A stretch of DNA of 6,171 nucleotides, from positions 1 to 6,171 of the forward strand of contig JADIML010000016.1 of assembly GCA_017694765.1 (NCBI GenBank), written 5' to 3'. The notes under the pieces were generated by a model. That model saw only the letters and a list, made by a program, of their open reading frames with translations. It was not told the DNA's origin and ran no database searches. Source of the DNA: Candidatus Scybalomonas excrementavium (GTDB lineage Bacteria; Bacillota; Clostridia; Lachnospirales; Lachnospiraceae). The translations under genes and the position numbers were made by a program. This document shows positions 1 to 4,790 of the stretch, piece after piece. Numbering within the stretch: position 1 is the first letter of the stretch; every line of letters starts with the position of its first letter.

Positions 1-740
1 ATGAAGGAGCACAGCTTCACTTTATCGAAGGATGTTCTGCTCCAAAACATAATGTTGCCAACTTACATGCAGGTTGTGTTGAGTTATACGTAAAGAAAAA
101 TGCCAAACTTCGTTATTCTACGATTGAAAACTGGTCTAAAAATATGTACAACTTAAACACAAAACGTGCAGTTGTAGAAGAAGGTGGAACAATTGAATGG
201 GTATCTGGTTCCTTTGGTTCTCATGTTTCCTATTTATATCCAATGAGCGTGTTAAAAGGAAAAGGGGCAAGAGCTGAATTTACAGGAATCACATTTGCTG
301 GAAAAGGACAAAACCTTGATACAGGGGCAAAAGTTGTTCATAGTGCACCAAATACATCTTCTTTTATTAATACGAAATCGATTTCAAAAGATGGTGGTGT
401 TAGCACATTTAGAAGTTCTGTTGTCGTTACAAAAAAAGCAACGAATAGTAAATCAGCGGTTTCTTGTCAATCTCTAATGCTTGATAATATTTCTCGCTCT
501 GATACAATTCCTGCTATTGATGTTCGTACAAAAGATGCAGATATTGGACATGAAGCGAAAATTGGACGTATTAGCGATGATGCTGTTTTCTATCTCATGT
601 CAAGAGGTATCAGTGAAGAAGATGCTAAAGCAATGATTGTCAGCGGATTTGCAGATAATGTTTCCAAAGAATTACCACTCGAATATGCAGTGGAAATGAA
701 TAACTTAATTCAGTTAGAAATGAAAGGTAGCATCGGGTAA
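1..740 (+). CDS. sufB: SufB, Fe-S cluster assembly scaffold subunit (C-terminal half, truncated at window start)
   Basis: The reading frame is open from base 3, so the gene enters from outside the window and only about 245 C-terminal residues are seen; full SufB proteins are usually about 465-480 residues. The first residues include IEGCSAP, then ENWSKNMYNLNTKRA, both typical of the SufB beta-helix core. The Cys of SCQSLML (codon 465-467) matches the E. coli SufB Cys405 region, and the Glu of IGHEAKIG (codon 552-554) matches Glu434; both are implicated in sulfur transfer and cluster assembly. The end (FYLMSRGISEEDAKAMIVSGF) is the conserved SufB/SufD helical tail. SufB pairs with SufD and the ATPase SufC in the cytoplasm to build a cluster from SufS/SufU-derived sulfur. 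The Met at 144 is internal, not a start. sufD follows after 12 bp. Identification is very secure; the N-terminal half cannot be assessed. Confidence 0.96.
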   Translation, partial: EGAQLHFIEGCSAPKHNVANLHAGCVELYVKKNAKLRYSTIENWSKNMYNLNTKRAVVEEGGTIEWVSGSFGSHVSYLYPMSVLKGKGARAEFTGITFAGKGQNLDTGAKVVHSAPNTSSFINTKSISKDGGVSTFRSSVVVTKKATNSKSAVSCQSLMLDNISRSDTIPAIDVRTKDADIGHEAKIGRISDDAVFYLMSRGISEEDAKAMIVSGFADNVSKELPLEYAVEMNNLIQLEMKGSIG

Positions 741-746
741 AGGAGG
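741..746 (+). promoter_or_regulatory. Ribosome binding site of sufD
   Basis: AGGAGG begins directly after the sufB stop codon and lies 6 bp before the ATG at 753. This supports the sufD start and suggests reinitiation by ribosomes finishing sufB. Confidence 0.85.
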
Positions 747-752
747 TTTACG

Positions 753-1826
753 ATGGAAAATATAAGAGAAATGACTGTGAATCAATTGCCCGCTCCTACA
801 TGGAACTGGCTTCACATGAATGAAAGCAAGTTAAAACTAGATACAAAGACAGCAGATCTTGCAATTAAAAAACAAGTTCCTTCCGTTGGAATTCAATGTT
901 ATGAAGATTGCAATCATTTATTAAAAGAATGTTCAACTGGAATGGGTGAAGAAATCCAATCCCTTATGGAACAAACAAAGACAAAAGTTCTTCATTTAGA
1001 AACAGAAGAAGGCGTTATGGTACAAGAGCCGGTTCTTCTTCATTTTGACTACGGAAAAGAAACAGCTTATCATGATATCGAAATTGTAGCGAAAGCTAAC
1101 AGTTCTCTTACTGTTATTATGACTTATACAGGAATAAAGAATGAAGCTAGACAAGAGAAATCTTACAGCGGAGTTCGTACAAAATTAAAAGCAGAAGAGA
1201 AAGCTCGTATCAATCTGATCCAAGTACAGCTTCTTGATTCCTCTCATATTCATTTTAATGATATCGGTGGTATCTGTCAGGAAGAGGGACAAATTGATTT
1301 ATTACAACTTGAACTTGGAAGCAAAGAGTTATATTCAGGATGCAGAATCGAACTTACTGGAAAAGAAAGCGAATTCCATTCTCATGTTGGATATCTTGGA
1401 AGACAAGAACAACGATTTGATATGAATTATATCGTCAACCATTATGGTAAGAAGACAAAAAGTGGTTTAAAAGTAGATGGTGTATTAGATGATCGTGCTT
1501 CTAAAATCTTCCGTGGAACGATTGATTTTAAACAGGGTGCTTCTGGTTCGCAAGGAGAAGAACAAGAAGATGTATTACTGTTAGGTGATGATATTGTGAA
1601 TCAAACAATTCCACTCATTTTATGCGCAGAAGAAGACGTTCAAGGAAATCATGGTGCAACGATTGGACAAATTGATGATGAAGTTTTATTCTATCTTTGT
1701 TCTCGTGGAATGACAAAAGAAGAAGCACAAGCAATGATTGTACAAGCTAGAATCGATACACTTTGTTCAAAAATTCCAAATGAACAAGTAGTTACTATGA
1801 TTGATACATTTAGACAGGAGGCTTAA
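753..1826 (+). CDS. sufD: SufD, Fe-S cluster assembly scaffold subunit
   Basis: This 357-residue protein is the SufB paralogue that completes the SufBC2D scaffold. The N-terminal region carries the PAPTWNWLHMN segment typical of SufD (compare P-x-P-T-W-x-W-L), the middle is a low-complexity-free beta-helix region, and the C-terminal part (from about residue 290) has CAEEDVQGNHGATIG followed by FYLCSRGMTKEEAQAMI. His300 in GNHGATIG corresponds to E. coli SufD His360, which is required for cluster assembly at the SufB-SufD interface. Its C-terminal tail closely parallels that of the preceding SufB, showing the paralogy. Length is at the short end of the family's range. The start is fixed by an AGGAGG 6 bp upstream. 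The sufS start lies 2 bp after its stop, so the two are in one transcript. SufD has no known catalytic activity of its own; its role is structural and in Fe entry. Confidence 0.95.
   Translation: MENIREMTVNQLPAPTWNWLHMNESKLKLDTKTADLAIKKQVPSVGIQCYEDCNHLLKECSTGMGEEIQSLMEQTKTKVLHLETEEGVMVQEPVLLHFDYGKETAYHDIEIVAKANSSLTVIMTYTGIKNEARQEKSYSGVRTKLKAEEKARINLIQVQLLDSSHIHFNDIGGICQEEGQIDLLQLELGSKELYSGCRIELTGKESEFHSHVGYLGRQEQRFDMNYIVNHYGKKTKSGLKVDGVLDDRASKIFRGTIDFKQGASGSQGEEQEDVLLLGDDIVNQTIPLILCAEEDVQGNHGATIGQIDDEVLFYLCSRGMTKEEAQAMIVQARIDTLCSKIPNEQVVTMIDTFRQEA
1816..1821 (+). promoter_or_regulatory. Ribosome binding site of sufS inside the end of sufD
   Basis: AGGAGG lies within the last codons of sufD, 7 bp before the ATG at 1829. 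It decides the sufS start and couples translation of the two genes. Confidence 0.85.
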
Positions 1827-1828
1827 AC

Positions 1829-3052
1829 ATGGATTTACAAAACAACCCATATCGCAAAGATTTTCCATTGCTTATGGAACAAAATGTTGTATATCTTGAC
1901 AGTTCTGCTACATCACAACGCCCTTTTTCTGTTTTAGAAGCAGAAAAGAAGTTTTATGAGTGTGCAAATGCAAATCCATTGCGAGGTCTTTATGGACTTA
2001 GCATGGAAGCGACGAACCAAGTAGAACATGCAAGAGAGCTTGTCCAAAATTTTATTCACGCAAATAAGGCATGTGAAATCATTTTTACAAGAAACGCTAC
2101 GGAAAGTTTGAATTTATTAGCTTATAGCTATGGTCTTTCTCATTTAAAAGCAGGAGATGAAATCATCGTTAGTATTATGGAACATCATAGCAATATGCTT
2201 CCGTGGCAAATGGTAGCAGAGCAAACAGGTGCAACCATTCGATATTTAGAATGTACCGATGAAGGAGAGATTACAGAAGAACATTTAAATGCTGTATTTT
2301 CTGATAAAACAAAGTTAGTCGCGATTGCTCATATATCAAACGTATTTGGACGTATTAATCCTGTGGAAACGATTATTTCTATGGCACATGAACGAGGAGC
2401 TGTTGTTGTAATGGATTGCGCACAAAGTGCTTTACATGTTCCGATTGATGTTCAGAAATTAGATGTTGATTTTATTGTATTTTCTGGTCATAAAATGCTT
2501 GCTCCAATGGGTATTGGCGTTTTATATGGAAAGGAATCACTATTAAAAGAAATGCCTCCATTTTTAGTAGGTGGAGAAATGATTGAATCCGTTACCATTC
2601 ATGGGGCAAAATATGCAGAGCTTCCTTATAAATTTGAAGCGGGTACAGGAAATGCTGGAGGAGCTGTTGCCCTTGGAGTAGCTATTGCCTATATTCAATC
2701 TGTTGGTTTCGATGCGATTCAAGAGCGAGAACACGCTTTAACAGCGTTTGCATTGGAAAAAATGAAGGAGATTGAAGGGGTGCATATGATTGGCTCTAAA
2801 AACGCCGATGAACATTGTGGAATCCTTACATTTACTTTAGACGGCGTTCACCCTCATGATGTATCTTCCATTTTGGATTTTGATCAAATTGCTGTGCGTG
2901 CCGGTCACCACTGTGCCCAGCCATTAATGGATTACTTAAAAGTCTCATCTACAACTAGAGCAAGCATTGCCTTTTATAATACACAAGAAGACATTGAAAA
3001 ATTTGTCGAAAGTTTATCACAAATAAGGAGAAAAATGGGATATGGACAATAG
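1829..3052 (+). CDS. sufS: SufS, PLP-dependent group II cysteine desulfurase
   Basis: This 407-residue enzyme is the usual length for SufS. It removes sulfur from L-cysteine, giving alanine and an enzyme persulfide that is passed to SufU. Seen directly: the N-terminal YLDSSATSQRP stretch, the EHHSN motif (His119-His120) that stacks on the cofactor, MDCAQSALHVP with the Asp that binds the PLP ring nitrogen, and SGHKMLAPMGIGVLYG with the Schiff-base lysine Lys222. The persulfide cysteine is Cys362 in RAGHHCAQPLM, the group II (SufS/CsdA) form of this motif rather than the longer IscS-type loop. All expected catalytic residues are present. Its 3' end overlaps sufU by 11 bp, matching the SufS-SufU partnership known from Bacillus subtilis. 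The start is supported by AGGAGG 7 bp upstream. It acts in the cytoplasm as a homodimer. Confidence 0.97.
   Translation: MDLQNNPYRKDFPLLMEQNVVYLDSSATSQRPFSVLEAEKKFYECANANPLRGLYGLSMEATNQVEHARELVQNFIHANKACEIIFTRNATESLNLLAYSYGLSHLKAGDEIIVSIMEHHSNMLPWQMVAEQTGATIRYLECTDEGEITEEHLNAVFSDKTKLVAIAHISNVFGRINPVETIISMAHERGAVVVMDCAQSALHVPIDVQKLDVDFIVFSGHKMLAPMGIGVLYGKESLLKEMPPFLVGGEMIESVTIHGAKYAELPYKFEAGTGNAGGAVALGVAIAYIQSVGFDAIQEREHALTAFALEKMKEIEGVHMIGSKNADEHCGILTFTLDGVHPHDVSSILDFDQIAVRAGHHCAQPLMDYLKVSSTTRASIAFYNTQEDIEKFVESLSQIRRKMGYGQ
3025..3030 (+). promoter_or_regulatory. Ribosome binding site of sufU inside the end of sufS
   Basis: AAGGAG sits in the last codons of sufS, 11 bp before the sufU ATG at 3042. 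The spacing is somewhat long; the nearer ATG at 3035 is in the sufS frame and is not a sufU start. The overlap implies translational coupling. Confidence 0.7.
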
Positions 3053-3479
3053 AGCATTATATAATGAAATCTTACTTGAGCATAATATGCATCCGTACCA
3101 TAAACATGAATTAGAGGATGCCAACCTTGTTTTAGAAGGTGTCAATCCAAGTTGTGGAGATGATATTTTCCTAAAATTAAAAGTAGAAAATGATACAATT
3201 GTAGATGGTGCCTTTCAAGGAAGTGGATGTGCCATTTCACAGGCATCTGCAGATATTATGCTTGATTTAATTATTGGTAAAAGTAAATCAGAGGCATTAC
3301 AACTTGCAGATATGTTTTTACGCATGATTCAAGGTCAAATTACGGATGAAGAATTAGAACAATTAGAGGAAGCCTCTGCATTAAAAGATATTTCTCATAT
3401 GCCAGCTCGTGTAAAATGTGCGGTGCTTGGATGGCATACAATGGAAGAAATGTTAAATCATAAAGAAGATAGTAAATAA
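3042..3479 (+). CDS. sufU: SufU, zinc-dependent sulfur acceptor for SufS
   Basis: This 145-residue protein is the normal length for SufU. It opens with an LYNEILLEHNMHP segment characteristic of the IscU/NifU-N fold. The zinc/sulfur-transfer residues are Cys38 and Asp40 (PSCGD), Cys63 (GSGCAIS) and Cys126 (ARVKCAVLGW), matching the Cys-Asp-Cys-Cys set of B. subtilis SufU. The long segment between Cys63 and Cys126, about residues 80-122, contains the extra insertion that separates SufU from IscU, and the IscU LPPVK motif is absent (PARVK instead). In the family, Zn-bound SufU takes the persulfide from SufS and delivers it to the SufBCD scaffold; it is not itself thought to be the main scaffold. 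It overlaps sufS by 11 bp and is the last gene of the operon, followed 32 bp later by a terminator. Confidence 0.96.
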   Translation: MDNRALYNEILLEHNMHPYHKHELEDANLVLEGVNPSCGDDIFLKLKVENDTIVDGAFQGSGCAISQASADIMLDLIIGKSKSEALQLADMFLRMIQGQITDEELEQLEEASALKDISHMPARVKCAVLGWHTMEEMLNHKEDSK

Positions 3480-3511
3480 TAGAATTTTATTCATTTTGAG
3501 TATTTAAACAT

Positions 3512-3549
3512 AAAAAGAATCTCTGAAAACTATTTTAGGGATTCTTTTT
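3512..3549 (+). terminator. Intrinsic terminator of the suf operon
   Basis: AAAAAGAATC (3512-3521) pairs perfectly with GATTCTTTTT (3540-3549), and the inner bases 3522-3528 continue pairing with 3533-3539 through two G-U pairs, leaving a 4-nt ACTA loop. The 3' arm itself ends in a run of T. The symmetrical A and T tracts mean it could also act on the opposite strand. It lies 32 bp after the sufU stop. Confidence 0.88.
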
Positions 3550-3621
3550 ATGTGTATAAAAGAAATTAGAAACTGATATAAGAAATCGATATTTAACTTG
3601 GAAAAGAGAAGTGGAAAAAGC

Positions 3622-3672
3622 AACATACAACTATTCGCAAAATGCAACTTTAACGAATAGTTGGATGTTTTT
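3622..3672. terminator. Second terminator-like hairpin downstream of suf
   Basis: CAACTATTCG (3628-3637) pairs perfectly with CGAATAGTTG (3654-3663). After one A/G mismatch, AACAT (3622-3626) pairs with ATGTT (3665-3669). The loop is 16 nt (3638-3653), larger than usual for an intrinsic terminator. A short T run follows on the + strand (3668-3672), and on the - strand the hairpin is followed by GCTTTTTCC. It could be a backup terminator for suf read-through, the end of an unseen short transcript, or a structured element of an RNA. Confidence 0.55.
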
Positions 3673-3715
3673 ATCAGAATAAAGAGCCTTTAAATCATTT
3701 TATTCTTAATGGGTG

Positions 3716-3744
3716 TTTGCATTTAGTTTCTATTTGCATATAGT
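3716..3744 (+). repeat. Direct repeat of a TTTGCAT-type 12-mer
   Basis: TTTGCATTTAGT (3716-3727) and TTTGCATATAGT (3733-3744) match at 11 of 12 bases with a 17-bp period. The second copy contains the possible -35 element of the candidate promoter at 3734-3762. It could be a regulator site, or chance in AT-rich DNA. Confidence 0.4.
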
Positions 3745-3762
3745 ATTTATTAGTTGTATAAT
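3734..3762 (+). promoter_or_regulatory. Candidate upstream promoter
   Basis: TTGCAT (3734-3739) and a perfect TATAAT (3757-3762) are separated by exactly 17 bp. The -35 element matches the TTGACA consensus at only three positions. It points towards sod but lies about 380 bp from it, so it might drive a small RNA or a long leader. AT-rich DNA yields TATAAT by chance, so this is tentative. Confidence 0.35.
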
Positions 3763-3863
3763 TCTATATGGAAAATAATTGATGTTGTAACATGTCAAGC
3801 TGTCTATGACCTTATAGTTTATCTTATTTGTATAGAAAAACTTAGATTTATGTACTAAAAAAT

Positions 3864-3894
3864 ATACAATAACTTTTTTCTTCCTGTATTGTAT
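3864..3894. repeat. Perfect 8-bp inverted repeat overlapping a -35 element
   Basis: ATACAATA (3864-3871) and TATTGTAT (3887-3894) are exact reverse complements separated by 15 nt. The right arm includes the TTGTAT proposed as the -35 element of the promoter at 3889-3916, so a regulator binding here would affect that promoter. Chance occurrence is possible in this composition. Confidence 0.4.
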
Positions 3895-3916
3895 CCTATT
3901 AGAACTATGTTATAAT
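3889..3916 (+). promoter_or_regulatory. Candidate sod-fprA promoter with extended -10
   Basis: The -10 is TATAAT (3911-3916) preceded by TG one base upstream (3908-3909), a full extended -10 motif as favoured by sigma-A RNA polymerase. TTGTAT (3889-3894), a weak -35 with three consensus matches, lies 16 bp upstream. Transcription would start near 3923, giving a leader of about 220 nt before the sod ATG. This is the best promoter candidate in the gap. Confidence 0.55.
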
Positions 3917-3924
3917 AGATATAA
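3910..3924. promoter_or_regulatory. PerR-box-like palindrome over the -10 element
   Basis: The 15-mer TTATAATAGATATAA matches the B. subtilis PerR consensus TTATAATnATTATAA at 12 of 14 defined positions (mismatches at 3918 and 3919). It overlaps the proposed -10, an ideal place for repression, and the downstream genes are oxygen-defence genes of the type PerR represses in clostridia. Against this, by my rough estimate such a match would arise by chance in AT-rich DNA of this length with probability around one in four. Confidence 0.35.
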
Positions 3925-3992
3925 TTAGATAATACTAAATTTTTATAGTTATGTAAATTTAACAAGCCAACGAATGAATTGAATTTTATGCA

Positions 3993-4013
3993 AATATGAT
4001 AACAATATGATAA
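3993..4013 (+). repeat. Two tandem AATATGATAA copies with 11-bp period
   Basis: AATATGATAA occurs at 3993-4002 and again at 4004-4013, separated by a single C. The period is about one helical turn, which would place two bound protein subunits on the same DNA face. It lies inside the proposed sod leader, so it could equally act as RNA or be chance. Confidence 0.4.
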
Positions 4014-4132
4014 ATTAGATTGTTAAAGCAACCTCTCTGATAAATGTATATAATTATAATAATGAACAATGCTTGTTTTTAATATTTATATACCAAATTT
4101 ATATAAGATATTTTTTATATTTTATTAATTTT

Positions 4133-4138
4133 AGGAGG
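4133..4138 (+). promoter_or_regulatory. Ribosome binding site of sod
   Basis: A consensus AGGAGG stands out in AT-rich sequence 7 bp before the ATG at 4146 and fixes the sod start. Confidence 0.85.
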
Positions 4139-4145
4139 ATTTATT

Positions 4146-4763
4146 ATGCTTTCTACGAAACATTATCCATTTGTATTGCCTGATTTACCATATTCATATA
4201 ATGCTTTAGAACCATATCTCGATGAAGAAACTTTATATTTTCATCATGATAAGCATTTTAAAAACTACATTGATCAGTTAAATATGGCCTTAAAGCCATA
4301 TCCTGAATACCATACATGGACACTGAATCAATTACTCTCTCGCTTATCTGAGCTTCCAAAGGAATTACAAACAGAAGTTCGCAGACAAGGTGGTGGCGTT
4401 TATAACCATGATTTATATTTTGCCACGTTAAGTCCAAAGAAGCAACGTATCCCTTCGTTTATACGAGAGGTTTTTGGTTCTGAAGAAATGTGGAAAGAAC
4501 AAATGAAAACAACCGGAATGAGGCTATTTGGTTCTGGTTTTGCATGGCTTGTTATAGATGCAAAAGGTATGTTACAAATTATTTCTTTACCAAATCGAGA
4601 TAATCCCCTTTCCATAGGTTTGTATCCACTGCTGCCTTTGGATGTCTGGGAACATGCCTATTATTTACAATATCAAAATCTCAGAAATGATTACATTGAA
4701 CAATGGTTTTCTATCATTAACTGGGACTTTATCACATCACGATTAACAAAACAAGAATTATAA
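4146..4763 (+). CDS. sodA: Fe/Mn-family superoxide dismutase with altered active-site shell
   Basis: This 205-residue cytoplasmic enzyme (no signal peptide) converts superoxide to O2 and H2O2. The N-terminal helical domain has LPDLPYSYNALEPYLDEETL and HHDKHFKNY; the C-terminal domain has GSGFAWLV and LDVWEHAYYLQYQN. All four metal ligands are present: His33, His88 (YNH), Asp166 and His170; the second-sphere His37 and Tyr41 are kept. Gly84 occupies the position that carries Gln69 in E. coli FeSOD, so the fold looks Mn-type. However, the Gln146 expected in MnSOD (NQDSP) is Arg151 here (NRDNP), and the cage tryptophans equivalent to E. coli Trp85 and Trp128 are Phe92 and Phe132. The loop between NRDNPL and LDVWEH is about six residues shorter than in E. 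coli SodA. Metal preference therefore cannot be read off, and the symbol is only by family. Probably co-transcribed with fprA 27 bp downstream. Confidence 0.92.
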   Translation: MLSTKHYPFVLPDLPYSYNALEPYLDEETLYFHHDKHFKNYIDQLNMALKPYPEYHTWTLNQLLSRLSELPKELQTEVRRQGGGVYNHDLYFATLSPKKQRIPSFIREVFGSEEMWKEQMKTTGMRLFGSGFAWLVIDAKGMLQIISLPNRDNPLSIGLYPLLPLDVWEHAYYLQYQNLRNDYIEQWFSIINWDFITSRLTKQEL

Positions 4764-4776
4764 AATTTTTAAACAA

Positions 4777-4782
4777 AAGGAG
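4777..4782 (+). promoter_or_regulatory. Ribosome binding site of fprA
   Basis: AAGGAG lies 8 bp before the ATG at 4791 in the 27-bp gap after sod. No terminator or promoter fits in that gap, which supports a sod-fprA transcript. Confidence 0.8.
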
Positions 4783-4790
4783 AATAACAT

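Larger units (their letters stand above)
3480..4145. other. AT-rich intergenic region between the suf operon and the sod-fprA unit
   Basis: These 666 bp contain no reading frame that looks like a gene on either strand; the few ATG codons run into stops quickly (for example ATG TTG TAA at 3782). The stretch holds a terminator at 3512-3549, a second hairpin at 3622-3672, candidate promoters at 3734-3762 and 3889-3916, a PerR-like palindrome at 3910-3924, and short repeats described separately. Base composition is clearly more AT-rich than the flanking genes. I recognise no riboswitch, tRNA or known small RNA, but an uncharacterised small RNA cannot be excluded. Confidence 0.8.

Noticed and set aside
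295..477. Small + strand reading frame inside sufB
   Set aside because: Out-of-frame shadow of sufB with no recognisable domain.
144..740. A 198-residue gene starting at the ATG at 144
   Set aside because: The same frame is open from base 3 and encodes conserved SufB sequence (IEGCSAP) upstream of that Met, so it is an internal methionine of a truncated sufB.
1234..1425. Small + strand reading frame inside sufD
   Set aside because: Out-of-frame shadow of sufD; the sufD frame carries the conserved protein.
3676..3706. AGAATAAA / TTTATTCT inverted repeat as a third terminator
   Set aside because: The 8-bp stem has only one G-C pair, a large loop and no T run after it on either strand.
3763..3798. 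Reverse-strand promoter using TTGACA (TGTCAA on + at 3793-3798)
   Set aside because: A perfect -35 hexamer, but no acceptable -10 at 15-19 bp; the nearest TATAGA is 24 bp away and no - strand gene follows.
3948..3965. Rex-type operator (TTGTTAA half-site on the - strand)
   Set aside because: Only the half-site TTAACAA at 3959-3965 fits; the other half matches about 2 of 7 positions.
3998..4012. Fur-like box around TGATAACAATATGAT
   Set aside because: The first half resembles TGATAAT but the second half does not match the inverted repeat; the direct repeat explains it better.
4400..4615. Reverse-strand 71-residue reading frame within sod
   Set aside because: Antisense to well-conserved SOD coding sequence, with no clear ribosome site or family features.
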